DNA of 64,000 nucleotides. It comes from RPRB01 sp035543115. Its GTDB lineage: Bacteria; Myxococcota; Myxococcia; Myxococcales; Myxococcaceae. The translations under genes and the position numbers were made by a program. The notes beneath the pieces are model-generated. The model searched no databases, was not told the DNA's origin, and saw only the letters and a program-made list of their open reading frames with translations. The DNA lies in NCBI GenBank assembly GCA_035543115.1, contig DATKKF010000059.1, forward strand, positions 1 through 64,000, written 5' to 3'. Each line of letters begins with the position of its first letter. Within the stretch, counting starts at the first letter, position 1. Below, piece by piece: positions 26,726 to 35,422 of this stretch.

Positions 26726-28099
26726 GTGGGCACGTCAAAGAGGGGCTCCGGGGGCCGCTCCACCGCCCCGGAACTCGGCTCTCAGGAAGAGCGACGGCCG
26801 TTTCGCGTCCAGCAGCTGGTACCAGTGTTCGGGCCCGACGGCCGACACCCTCCGCGGGTGACGCTCCGGCATTCGCCGCTGGTGCTCGGACGCGAGCCCG
26901 AGGATGACGGCATCGCGCTCGACGACCCCGAAGTCTCGCGTCGCCACGCGGTGGTCGAGCCGTCGGCGGACGGCTGGGCGGTGCGGGACCTCGAAAGCCA
27001 CAACGGCACCTACCTCGACGGGGTGCGCTGCGTCGGCGGTGTGCTCCGGCACGGGTCGGTGCTGCGGCTCGGCCGTTCCCTGGTGCTCTTCCTCGATCAG
27101 TGGGTGCATACCGGAGAGCCGCGCATGCCCGAGACGTCGCTCAAGGGAACGAGCCTCCCGATGCAGCGTCTACGCCGGGAGATCGCCCAGGTCGCGCCGA
27201 CGGTCGTTCCGGTGCTGGTGCTCGGCGAGACCGGCGTGGGCAAGGAGCTGGTCGCCCGGGAGATTCACCGGCTCAGCCAGCGCGCGGGCGAGCTGGTGTC
27301 GGTGAACTGCGCGGCGATCCCTGCCTCGCTCGCCGAGGCCGAGCTGTTCGGACACCTGAGCGGCGCGTTCACCGGCGCCTCCCAGAGCCGCGATGGGCTG
27401 ATGGCGGCAGCGCACCGCGGGACGCTCTTCCTCGACGAGATCGGTGAGCTTCCGGTGGAGGTCCAGCCCAAGCTGCTGCGAGCGCTCGCCGAAGGGGAGG
27501 TGCGCCCGGTCGGGGGAAGCGCGGTCCGCCGGGTCGACGCGCGGATCGTCTCCGCGACGCGGCGGCCGCTGGTCGAGCACGCCCGTTCCGAGAGCTTCCG
27601 GGCCGACCTCTACGCCCGGCTCGCCGGCTGGCGCCTCGAGGTCCCGCCGCTGCGGGAGCGGAAGGAGGACATCCTCCCGCTGGCGGTGCACTTCCTCGCG
27701 AATGCCGGCTTCCCCTCGGGCCTCTCCACCCACGCCGCCGAGGCGCTGCTGCTCCATGGTTACCCCTTCAACGTGCGCGAGCTGGAGCGGGCGATGGCCG
27801 CCTCGGCGGTGCGCGCCCAAGGCGAGCCGATGCTCCGACGGACCCATTTGCCGCCGGAGATGGCCCCGGTGGCGGCGCGGCGGCAGACCCCGACCGACGC
27901 CGGGAGCAAGCGTCCGACGCCCATCGTGCCCGAGGCGCTGGTCCCCGACTCGGACACGCCGGATCGCGCCGCGCTGGTTCGGGTGCTCGAGCATTTCGGG
28001 GGCAACGTCGAGCGGACCGCCAGCTATTTCGGGAAAAATCGGAAGCAGATCTACCGCTGGCTCGAGGCCGAGGGCATCGACCCTGCAGATTTCCGGTGA
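26726..28099 (+). CDS. FHA-domain sigma54-dependent transcriptional activator
   Basis: This 457-residue regulator has an N-terminal FHA domain (about 40-110, LVLGREPEDD, VSRRHAVVE, SHNGTYLDG) that binds phosphothreonine. The AAA+ sigma54-interaction domain has Walker A GETGVGKELVA, the sigma54-contacting loop GAFTGAS, Walker B TLFLDEIGE and an arginine-finger region. The C-terminus is a Fis-type helix-turn-helix (NVERTASYFGKNRKQIYRWL). It therefore activates RpoN promoters in response to a phosphorylation event, most likely by the divergent kinase. The start is uncertain: GTG 26726 is used, without a clear ribosome site, and GTG 26823 is the only obvious alternative before the FHA core. Confidence 0.92.
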   Translation: MGTSKRGSGGRSTAPELGSQEERRPFRVQQLVPVFGPDGRHPPRVTLRHSPLVLGREPEDDGIALDDPEVSRRHAVVEPSADGWAVRDLESHNGTYLDGVRCVGGVLRHGSVLRLGRSLVLFLDQWVHTGEPRMPETSLKGTSLPMQRLRREIAQVAPTVVPVLVLGETGVGKELVAREIHRLSQRAGELVSVNCAAIPASLAEAELFGHLSGAFTGASQSRDGLMAAAHRGTLFLDEIGELPVEVQPKLLRALAEGEVRPVGGSAVRRVDARIVSATRRPLVEHARSESFRADLYARLAGWRLEVPPLRERKEDILPLAVHFLANAGFPSGLSTHAAEALLLHGYPFNVRELERAMAASAVRAQGEPMLRRTHLPPEMAPVAARRQTPTDAGSKRPTPIVPEALVPDSDTPDRAALVRVLEHFGGNVERTASYFGKNRKQIYRWLEAEGIDPADFR

Positions 28100-28136
28100 A
28101 CAGCCTTGGCGTTACATCCGGCGCCGCTCCCCGTCC

Positions 28137-28934
28137 GTGCGCATCGTCGACGCCCACACCCACCTCCTCCCCGACCGGCTCGGCCGGGCCATCCGCGCCT
28201 ACTTCACCCAGGCCATCCCGCCCGAGTCGTTCCCCTACGCGCCCGAGCCTGACGTCGCCCACGCGGCGCTCCGCGAGGCCGGCGTCGCCCGCTGCTGGTC
28301 ACTTCCCTACGTGCGCCGCCCGGGCTCGGCGCAGGCGCTGAACCGCTGGATGGCCGAGACCTGGGGCCGCGACGCCCTGGTCGAGCCCGCGGGGACCGTC
28401 CACCCCGGGGACGAGGTCGCCCAGGTCGTGGACGAGGCGCTGGGGCTCGACCTTCGACTGTTCAAGCTTCACTGCGCGGTGGGCGCGTTCTCGCTGGACG
28501 ACGAGCGGCTCGCGCCGCTGTGGGCGCGGGTGTCGGACCGTGGAATTCCGGTGGTGGTGCACCTCGGCCATTCGCCGGCCGGGCCCACCGAGCCCGACGA
28601 GCTGGCTGCGCTCGAGCGGGTCGCCAGCACCTGGCCCGAGGCACGCATCGTGCTTGCCCACCTCGCCGCTCCGTCCGTGCACGAGGCGCTGGCCGTGCTG
28701 CGGCGCCACCGGTCGCTGCACGCCGACCTCACCCCCGTGATGTTCCATCCGGTGCCGCTCGCTCCGGGCGACCTCGCCGGAGTGGCGGATAAGATCCTCT
28801 TCGGCTCGGACCTCCCGAGCCTCGGAATTCCTTTCGCCGACGTGGTCGCCCACGTGCGCGGGCTCGGCCTCACTGCGGAAGAGGAGCGGGCGGTCTTCTC
28901 CGCAAACGCCGATCGCCTGGTCCCTCCGAGGTGA
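28137..28934 (+). CDS. TIM-barrel amidohydrolase-family metal-dependent hydrolase
   Basis: The 265-residue protein begins with RIVDAHTHLLPDRLG, the first metal-binding HxH strand of the amidohydrolase-2 group. Later strands give VVVHLGHSPAG, RIVLAHLAAPSVHEAL, and FGSDLPSLGIPF with the last metal Asp. These enzymes hydrolyse or decarboxylate small aromatic or lactone-like substrates. The actual substrate is unknown. I used GTG 28137, which begins just before the conserved core; no clear ribosome site is seen. It lies 37 bases downstream of the sigma54 activator and may be cotranscribed with it. Confidence 0.8.
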   Translation: MRIVDAHTHLLPDRLGRAIRAYFTQAIPPESFPYAPEPDVAHAALREAGVARCWSLPYVRRPGSAQALNRWMAETWGRDALVEPAGTVHPGDEVAQVVDEALGLDLRLFKLHCAVGAFSLDDERLAPLWARVSDRGIPVVVHLGHSPAGPTEPDELAALERVASTWPEARIVLAHLAAPSVHEALAVLRRHRSLHADLTPVMFHPVPLAPGDLAGVADKILFGSDLPSLGIPFADVVAHVRGLGLTAEEERAVFSANADRLVPPR

Positions 28935-29018
28935 ACAGGGGGAAGCGCGGATCGGGCTTCGAGGTGAGGGCCTTCAGGGGCCGATGACGGGAAACGAGGG
29001 ATCACCGCGACTTAGAGA

Positions 29019-29048
29019 TTGAAGGTTGCCCTGCCGTTCCGTAGAACG
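29019..29048 (+). promoter_or_regulatory. Candidate sigma70-type promoter with palindrome over the -10 box, ahead of the act-cox operon
   Basis: TTGAAG (29019-29024) and TAGAAC (29042-29047) are separated by exactly 17 bases, with four of six consensus matches in each. The inverted repeat CGTTC-CGTA-GAACG (29035-29048) covers the -10 box, so a dimeric repressor there would block the polymerase. It is the only promoter-like pair I see between the amidohydrolase stop and actA. The predicted start is near 29054, about 40 bases before the actA ATG. Confidence 0.4.
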
Positions 29049-29095
29049 CGCGCCGCAGATTCTGCGCTCTCCCCCCGATTGCCAGGCAACCCCGG

Positions 29096-29749
29096 ATGCC
29101 CCTCTTCCCACGTTGGACGAATACGGTCTCACGCCTCAGCGGCGTCCTGCTGCTGGCGCTCCCCGCAGTCGCAATTGCCGGGCTGATGATCGTGGTGCGC
29201 TCGACCTGGGGCACCAAGCAGGATCGCGAGGTCGTCCAGCCCATCGAGTTCGACCACCGGCACCACGTCGGTGACGAGGGCATCGACTGCCGGTACTGCC
29301 ACTACACGGTGGAGAAGAGCCCGTACCCCGGGCTGCCCTCGACCACCATCTGCATGAGCTGCCACGCGCAGGTGTGGAACAAGAGCCCGCTGCTCTCGCT
29401 GGTGCGGGAGTACTACTTCAAGGACCGGCCCATCCCCTGGAACTCGGTCCACAACCTTCCCGACTACGTCTACTTCAACCACGCGATCCACGTGAACAAG
29501 GGCGTGGGCTGCGTGACCTGCCATGGCCGGGTGGATCAGATGGGGCTCATCAACCAGAAGGCGCCGCTCTCCATGGGCTGGTGCGTCGAGTGCCATCGGC
29601 ATCCCGAGCCGCAGCTGCGGCCCGTGGAGTTCATGACCAGCATGACCTGGAAGCCGGACCCTGGTGTGGACCGGCAGAAGCTCGGGGCCCAGCTGGCCCA
29701 GCAGTACAACGTCCACACCCGCATCTCCTGCGACGCATGTCACCGATGA
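29096..29749 (+). CDS. actA: ActA, pentaheme cytochrome c subunit of alternative complex III
   Basis: The 217-residue protein has one N-terminal membrane helix (LSGVLLLALPAVAIAGLMIVV) and five CxxCH heme sites: CRYCH, CMSCH, CVTCH, CVECH and CDACH, the last at the very C-terminus. This number and spacing are those of ActA. It sits outside the cytoplasmic membrane and carries electrons within alternative complex III, a quinol:electron-acceptor oxidoreductase that replaces cytochrome bc1. It is the first gene of the respiratory block, and its stop overlaps the actB start by ATGA. Confidence 0.95.
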   Translation: MPLFPRWTNTVSRLSGVLLLALPAVAIAGLMIVVRSTWGTKQDREVVQPIEFDHRHHVGDEGIDCRYCHYTVEKSPYPGLPSTTICMSCHAQVWNKSPLLSLVREYYFKDRPIPWNSVHNLPDYVYFNHAIHVNKGVGCVTCHGRVDQMGLINQKAPLSMGWCVECHRHPEPQLRPVEFMTSMTWKPDPGVDRQKLGAQLAQQYNVHTRISCDACHR

Positions 29750-32700
29750 CCACTCCCCGGTTCCCGCTCCCCGTCCTCGGCGAGAGCGCCCCCGTCGAGC
29801 CCCAGGCCGTGGACCTCCCGGACGAGGCCAGCTTCGCCCCCGGGCGTCAGCCCGGCTCGGAGCACGGCTTCGGCCGCACCTACTGGCGAAGCGTGGAGGA
29901 GCAGCTCCACGGCGAGGCCGCGCTCCCCCACCGCGACCAGGAGTTCCCCCCCGGCGCCTTCGACGTGCCGAAGGGGTTCGCCCGGCGCGACTTCCTCCAG
30001 CTGATGGGCGCCTCGGTGGCGCTGGCGGGGCTCACTGCCTGCACCGAGAAGCCGGTGGAGAAGATCCTCGCCTACACCAAGGCGCCGGACGGGATGGTTC
30101 CCGGCAACCCGCTCCACTACGCCACCGCGCTGGTGCAGGATGGGCTGGCCCTGGGCGTCCTGGCCACCAGCTGGGAGGGCCGGCCGGTGAAGGTGGAGGG
30201 CAACCCCACCCACCCCGTGTCCCGCGGCGCCACCGGCCCGCACGCGCAGGCCGAGCTGGCCACCCTCTTCGATCCATTCCGCGCCCGGGTGCTGAAGGAG
30301 CGCGGCGCCGGGCGGAGCTGGCGCGGGTTCCGCGAGGCGATGCGCGTCCGCTCGGGTGCGTGGGAGAAGGACGGCGGCGCGGGCCTGCGCTTCCTGTCCG
30401 CGCCCAGCAGCTCGCCGCTCACCGGGTCGCTCCGCGAGGCCATCGTCCAGCGCTTTCCCAGGGCGAAGTTCCACGCCTGGAGCGCGACCCCGCGTGACTC
30501 GGTCTACGACGGCACCACGATCGCCTTCGGCAAGCCGCTCGAGCCGCACTACCTGATCGAGAAGGCCGACGTCATCCTCTCGCTCGACGCGGACTTCCTC
30601 GAGGCCCGTCCGGACACCATCGACCAGAACCTCGGCTTCGCCAACCGCCGCGAGCCGCAGCACCCCGCCGGCCTGAACCGGCTCTACGTGGTCGAGCCGC
30701 GATTCAGCATCACCGGCGGCATGGCCGATCATCGCCTGAGGCTGCGCAGCGCGGACATCGAAGGGTTCGCCCTGGCGCTGGCCGCCGAGCTGGGCAAGAC
30801 CGTCCCCGGGCTCTCGGGCTTCCGGAGCCCCGCTGGCCTGACAGGCGAACGGGCGAAGTTCGTCACCGCGGTGGCCAAGGACCTCGCGGGCAAGCGGGGC
30901 GCGGCGCTGGTGATTCCCGGCGAGCGGCAGACCGCGCTCACCCACGCCGTGGCCCAGGCGATCAATGCGAGCCTCGGCGCGGTCGGGGCCACCGTCACCT
31001 TCAGCGAGCCGGCGGTGCTGGACACCGCCACCGGTCGCGCGAGCTGGCAGTCGCTGGTCGACGAGCTGCGCGCCGGGAAGGTGGACACCCTGGTGATCAG
31101 CGCCTGGAACCCGGTGTTCACCGCCCCGGGCGACGTGGACCTGGTGGGCCTCCTCCGGAAGGTGCCCAACGCGGTGTACCTCGGTCTCCACGACGATGAG
31201 ACCTCACGGGCGGTGAACTGGTTCCTCCCCGCGGCCCACCCATTCGAGAGCTGGGGCGATGCCCGCGCCCGGGAAGGCACGCTGTCCATCGTCCAGCCAC
31301 TCATCCAGCCGCTGTTTGGCGGCATCTCCGAGGCCGAGCTGCTCACCGCGTTCCTCACCGACGAGAACAAGCCCTACGACCGGCTGAAGGCGCTCCACGC
31401 CTCGCGGGCCAAGGGCGACTTCGACAGCGAGTGGGAGACCTGGCTGGCCAGCGGCGTGGTGCCGGGCACGGCGAACGCTCCGGTCACCCCCACGCTCCAG
31501 GCGGAGCGGGTGCGGGCCGCCAGCTCGCAGGCCCGTCCGGCCCCGGGCGGCCTGGAGCTGGACCTGGTCCACGACTACAAGATCCTCGACGGCCGCTACT
31601 CCCTGAACAGCTGGCTCCAGGAGCTCCCCGACCCGATCACCAAGGTCACCTGGGACAACGTGGCGCAGGTGGGCCCGGGGCTGGCGAAGCAGCTGGGCCT
31701 CGAGAACGGCGACCTCCTGCTGCTCACCGTCTCCGGGCGCTCGGTACAGGTCCCGGCCTGGGTCCAGCCGGGCCACTCGGACGAGGCGGTCACCGTCTCG
31801 ATCGGCTACGGCCGAAAGCAGCAGACGCTCGGGGTGAAGGACGCCGACGAGCCGGTGGTGGTGGGGCACGACGTCTACCCGCTCCGGAGCGCCTCCAGCC
31901 CCTGGTTCACGACCGGGCTCGAGGTGAAGAAGGTCGGCCGCAGCTACCCCATCAGCACCACCCAGGTGCACAACGACACCGAGGGCCGGCCCATCGCGCT
32001 GATGCAGACCCTCGAGGAGTTCGAGAAGCACCCCGAGGCGGCCGAGCTCCGGCCCCCGGTGAAGCTCCCCGGCGGCAAGGAGCTCGAGGGGAGCACCCTT
32101 CCCTCGGTGCAGCTCGCGGTCGACTACAGCAAGCAGCAGTACAAGTGGGCGATGGCGGTGGACATGAGCCGCTGCACCGGATGCAACGCCTGCGTCGTCG
32201 CCTGCCAGTCGGAGAACAACATCCCGGTGGTGGGCAAGTACCAGGTCGGCCGCGGCCGGGAGATGCAGTGGATCCGCATGGACCGGTACTACTCCGGCTC
32301 GGCCGAGTCACCCCAGATGGTGAACCAGCCGATGTTCTGCCAGCACTGCGAGACCGCGCCCTGCGAGTACGTGTGCCCGGTGAACGCCACTGTCCACTCG
32401 GACGAGGGCCTCAACGACATGGTCTACAACCGGTGCATCGGCACCCGGTACTGCTCGAACAACTGCCCCTACAAGGTCCGGCACTTCAACTACCTCCACT
32501 GGACGCAGGACAAGAGCCAGGTGGAGAAGATGCTGATGAACCCCGACGTGACGGTCCGGTCCCGCGGGGTGATGGAGAAGTGCACCTACTGCGTGCAGCG
32601 GATCGAGCGGACCCGCATCGCCGCCCGCATCGAGAACCGGGGCATCGGCGACGGAGAGCTGAAGACCGCATGCCAGCAGGCGTGCCCGACCAGCGCGCTG

Positions 32701-32847
32701 ACCTTCGGCTCGCTCCATGACCCGAAGAGCCAGGTCAGCCAGCGCCACGCCGACCCGCGGCGCTTCGACGTGCTGCACGAGCTGAACACCCGGCCTCGAA
32801 CCGTGTACCTGACCAAGATCAAGAACCCCAACCCGGAGCTGGGCTGA
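29746..32847 (+). CDS. actB: ActB, fused iron-sulfur subunit of alternative complex III
   Basis: At 1033 residues this is the large peripheral subunit. Near residue 83 it has a twin-arginine-like motif (FARRDFLQLMG) and then LTAC. The middle resembles molybdopterin oxidoreductases, but in alternative complex III this region is known to lack the cofactor. The C-terminal 230 residues form a four-cluster ferredoxin module: CTGCNACVVAC from residue 810, CQHCETAPCEYVC, CIGTRYCSNNC, and CTYC with CQQAC. It passes electrons from the membrane quinol site towards the c-type hemes. The ATG at 29746 overlaps the actA stop, and actC starts within its own stop codon. Confidence 0.95.
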   Translation: MTTPRFPLPVLGESAPVEPQAVDLPDEASFAPGRQPGSEHGFGRTYWRSVEEQLHGEAALPHRDQEFPPGAFDVPKGFARRDFLQLMGASVALAGLTACTEKPVEKILAYTKAPDGMVPGNPLHYATALVQDGLALGVLATSWEGRPVKVEGNPTHPVSRGATGPHAQAELATLFDPFRARVLKERGAGRSWRGFREAMRVRSGAWEKDGGAGLRFLSAPSSSPLTGSLREAIVQRFPRAKFHAWSATPRDSVYDGTTIAFGKPLEPHYLIEKADVILSLDADFLEARPDTIDQNLGFANRREPQHPAGLNRLYVVEPRFSITGGMADHRLRLRSADIEGFALALAAELGKTVPGLSGFRSPAGLTGERAKFVTAVAKDLAGKRGAALVIPGERQTALTHAVAQAINASLGAVGATVTFSEPAVLDTATGRASWQSLVDELRAGKVDTLVISAWNPVFTAPGDVDLVGLLRKVPNAVYLGLHDDETSRAVNWFLPAAHPFESWGDARAREGTLSIVQPLIQPLFGGISEAELLTAFLTDENKPYDRLKALHASRAKGDFDSEWETWLASGVVPGTANAPVTPTLQAERVRAASSQARPAPGGLELDLVHDYKILDGRYSLNSWLQELPDPITKVTWDNVAQVGPGLAKQLGLENGDLLLLTVSGRSVQVPAWVQPGHSDEAVTVSIGYGRKQQTLGVKDADEPVVVGHDVYPLRSASSPWFTTGLEVKKVGRSYPISTTQVHNDTEGRPIALMQTLEEFEKHPEAAELRPPVKLPGGKELEGSTLPSVQLAVDYSKQQYKWAMAVDMSRCTGCNACVVACQSENNIPVVGKYQVGRGREMQWIRMDRYYSGSAESPQMVNQPMFCQHCETAPCEYVCPVNATVHSDEGLNDMVYNRCIGTRYCSNNCPYKVRHFNYLHWTQDKSQVEKMLMNPDVTVRSRGVMEKCTYCVQRIERTRIAARIENRGIGDGELKTACQQACPTSALTFGSLHDPKSQVSQRHADPRRFDVLHELNTRPRTVYLTKIKNPNPELG

Positions 32848-34253
32848 TGGCCGCCGAACACGCCGCCGCCGTCGCCGCCGACGGGCTCGACACCGAACCC
32901 CTGCTGGTCGGCAAGCAGGACAACACCACCCTCACCAACAACCTCCTGGCGCACGTCTGGGCGCGCCCGGACAAGGGCTGGCTGCTCTCGTTCCTCATCG
33001 CCCTGTCGGGGAGCGGGGCGCTGGCTCTGGCGATCACCGTCACCCTGGTGGAGGGAATCGGCGCCTGGGGCAACAACATCCCCGTCGGGTGGGCCTTCGA
33101 CATCACCAACTTCGTGTGGTGGATCGGCATCGGTCACGCCGGGACCCTGATCAGCGCGATCCTCTTCCTCTTCCAGCAGCGCTGGCGGACGGCCATCAAC
33201 CGCTTCAGCGAGGCGATGACCATCTTCGCGGTGATGTGCGCGGGCCTGTTCCCGCTGCTCCACACCGGGCGGCCATGGTTCGCCTACTTCATGTTCCCGT
33301 ACCCGAGCACGCTCGAGATGTGGCCGCAGTTCAAGAGCCCGCTCATCTGGGACGTGTTCGCGGTCTCCACCTACTTCACCGTCTCGGTGCTCTTCTGGTA
33401 CCTGGGGCTGATCCCCGACCTGGCCTCGCTCCGCGACGCGAGCAAGAGCCCGATCCAGCGGAAGATCTACGGCATCTTCGCCCTCGGCTGGCGCGGCTCG
33501 GGGCGGCACTGGCACAACTACAAGGTCGGCTACCTCCTCCTGGCCGGGCTCTCCACCCCGCTGGTGGTGAGCGTGCACACCATCGTGTCCTTCGACTTCG
33601 CGGTGTCGCTCATCCCCGGCTGGCACACCACGATCTTTCCGCCCTACTTCGTGGCCGGCGCGGTGTTCTCTGGCTTCGCCATGGTGATGTCCTGGATGGT
33701 GCCGGCGCGACACTTCCTGGGCCTGAAGCACGTCATCACCATGAGGCACCTCGAGAACATGAACAAGATCATCCTCGCCACGGGGATGCTGGTCTCCTAC
33801 GGGTACCTGATGGAGCACTTCATCGCCTGGTACTCGGGGAACCAGTTCGAGTGGTTCGTGTTCTTCAACCGGGCGACCGGGCCGTACCGCGGCGTGTACT
33901 ACCTGATGCTCTTCTGCAACGTGCTCACCCCGCAGATCTTCTGGTTCAAGAAGGCGCGCACCTCGATCCCGGTGATGTTCATCGCCAGCATCCTGGTGAA
34001 CGTCGGGATGTGGTGCGAGCGGTTCGTGATCATCGTCACCTCGCTCCACCGCGACTTCCTCCCCGCCGCCTGGGACATGTACTACCCGACCTGGGTGGAC
34101 ATCACCCTGTTCCTGGGGACCATCGGGTTCTTCAGCACCTGCTTCCTCCTCTTCCTGAAGTTCATCCCCGCCGTCGCGGTGAGCGAGGTGAAGGAGCTCA
34201 ACGAGGAGCTCCAGCACCGCCCCGCGCCGGTCACGGTGGTCACCGGAGCCTGA
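32847..34253 (+). CDS. actC: ActC, NrfD-like quinol-binding membrane subunit of alternative complex III
   Basis: This 468-residue protein has about ten membrane helices. Conserved pieces are WAFDITNFVWWIGIGHAGTL, shown as AFDITNFVWWIGIGHAGTLI, and later PVTLLHTGRPW-like FPLLHTGRPWFAY, VHTIVSFDFAVSLIPGWHTT, and RHFLGLKHVITMRHLENMNK. The His, Asp and Arg positions match the quinol site and proton-path residues of ActC. It oxidises menaquinol or ubiquinol at the membrane. TGATG stop-start overlap links it to actB. Confidence 0.95.
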   Translation: MAAEHAAAVAADGLDTEPLLVGKQDNTTLTNNLLAHVWARPDKGWLLSFLIALSGSGALALAITVTLVEGIGAWGNNIPVGWAFDITNFVWWIGIGHAGTLISAILFLFQQRWRTAINRFSEAMTIFAVMCAGLFPLLHTGRPWFAYFMFPYPSTLEMWPQFKSPLIWDVFAVSTYFTVSVLFWYLGLIPDLASLRDASKSPIQRKIYGIFALGWRGSGRHWHNYKVGYLLLAGLSTPLVVSVHTIVSFDFAVSLIPGWHTTIFPPYFVAGAVFSGFAMVMSWMVPARHFLGLKHVITMRHLENMNKIILATGMLVSYGYLMEHFIAWYSGNQFEWFVFFNRATGPYRGVYYLMLFCNVLTPQIFWFKKARTSIPVMFIASILVNVGMWCERFVIIVTSLHRDFLPAAWDMYYPTWVDITLFLGTIGFFSTCFLLFLKFIPAVAVSEVKELNEELQHRPAPVTVVTGA

Positions 34254-34256
34254 TCG

Positions 34257-34823
34257 ATGGAACACGCCGCGGAAGACGACGCCGCTCCAGCCGGCAAGAG
34301 CTACGTGCTCGGGCGCTTCGAGAGCGGAGAGGCGCTGGTGGACGCCTGCTACAAGGTCCGCGAGAAGGGTTTCGAGTCGATCGACACCCACTCGCCATAC
34401 CCCCTGCACGGGGGTGACGAGGCGCTGGGGCTCGGCCGGAGCCGCGTCCCCCGCATCGCGCTCACCGGCGGGCTCACCGGGATGTTCGGCGGGTATCTGA
34501 TGATGGTCTACATGAACAGCATCAACTGGCCGCTCAACGTGGCCGGCCGGCCGGCTCACGCCCCGCCCTCGTTCATCCCCATCACCTTCGAGACCACGGT
34601 GCTGCTCGCCTCGCTGAGCATCTTCTTCGGCCTGCTGGCGCTGATGCGCCTGCCGCAGCCGTACCACGCGGTGTTCGAGAGCGAGGAGTTCCGGAGCGCG
34701 GTCAACGACGGCTTCTGGCTCAGTGTGGCGCTGCCCCCGGGCAGCGACGGCAAGGCGGAGAGCGCGCTGCTCGGCCAGCTGGGGGCCAAGGAGATCAGCA
34801 CGGTGCAGGAGTCGGTGGAATGA
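34257..34823 (+). CDS. actD: ActD, DUF3341 membrane subunit of alternative complex III
   Basis: The 188-residue protein has an N-terminal cytoplasmic domain with GRFESGEALVDACYKVREKG and FESIDTHSPYPLHG, the DUF3341 signature. Two membrane helices follow (GLTGMFGGYLMMVYMNSINW region and TVLLASLSIFFGLLALMRLP). ActD packs against ActC and ActF and has no cofactor. It starts three bases after actC and its stop overlaps the actE start. Confidence 0.93.
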   Translation: MEHAAEDDAAPAGKSYVLGRFESGEALVDACYKVREKGFESIDTHSPYPLHGGDEALGLGRSRVPRIALTGGLTGMFGGYLMMVYMNSINWPLNVAGRPAHAPPSFIPITFETTVLLASLSIFFGLLALMRLPQPYHAVFESEEFRSAVNDGFWLSVALPPGSDGKAESALLGQLGAKEISTVQESVE

Positions 34824-35422
34824 GGACCGTTCTCTTTCTCCTCGGCCTGGGGGTGCTCTCCGGCTGCAGCTGCGCCGGGACGCGGGCCAGCGACGTGCTC
34901 CAGCGCATGGAGCAGCAGGACAAGATCCTGCCCTACGCGGCCAACGAGCTGTACGGCGACGGCCGCGGCATGCGCACTCCTCCCGAGGGCACCGTCTCCC
35001 GCGAGGCGGTGGTGGGGGCGCCGGGCATCAGCACCGGCATGGTGAACGGCGCGGTGGTGACCCAGGTCCCCATCCCGGTCACGCCCGAGCTGCTGGCCCG
35101 CGGCCGGCACCGCTACGAGATCGTCTGCTCCAACTGCCACGGCCTGGCGGGCAACGGGGACAGTATGGTGGCGGACAACATGGCCACCCGGCTCCCGCCC
35201 TCGCTGGTCGCGCTCGGGTTCCGGCCGGCCGGCTTCTTCTACCAGGCCATCACCCAGGGCTACGGGCTGATGCCCTCGTTCTCCGGGGAGATCCCCACCG
35301 ACGAGCGCTGGGCGGTGGTGGCCTACGTGCAGGCGCTGCAGCTCAGCCAGAACGCGCCGGTGAACACCTTGCCCGCCGACGTGCAGCGCCGGCTCCGGGA
35401 GGGGCAGACATGGTCGAGGTAG
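34820..35422 (+). CDS. actE: ActE, monoheme cytochrome c lipoprotein of alternative complex III
   Basis: This 200-residue lipoprotein has a signal ending LSGCSC (lipid Cys14 or 16). A cytochrome c domain with CSNCHGLAGNGDSM provides the single heme site, with a later Met ligand in the GYGLMPSF region. The first half carries QDKILPYAANELYGDGRGMRTPP, typical of ActE. It is the exit point for electrons from the complex to the caa3 oxidase. It overlaps actD by four bases and actF by 13 bases. Confidence 0.93.
   Translation: MRTVLFLLGLGVLSGCSCAGTRASDVLQRMEQQDKILPYAANELYGDGRGMRTPPEGTVSREAVVGAPGISTGMVNGAVVTQVPIPVTPELLARGRHRYEIVCSNCHGLAGNGDSMVADNMATRLPPSLVALGFRPAGFFYQAITQGYGLMPSFSGEIPTDERWAVVAYVQALQLSQNAPVNTLPADVQRRLREGQTWSR

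Noticed and set aside
26697..26731. CGTGCC...GGCACG inverted repeat between the kinase and activator
   Set aside because: Only six bases match with a spacer of over 20; this is likely by chance in GC-rich DNA.
29113..29743. Minus-strand frame opposite actA
   Set aside because: ActA on the plus strand has five heme motifs in the expected order, so the opposite frame is a shadow.
29746..32847. ActB as a molybdopterin oxidoreductase
   Set aside because: Sequence similarity is real, but the neighbouring ActA, C, D, E and F genes show it is the alternative complex III subunit, which lacks the cofactor.
32586..34667. 693-codon minus-strand frame across actB-actD
   Set aside because: Composition is rich in Glu, Arg, His and Gly without structure; the plus strand encodes conserved respiratory subunits.
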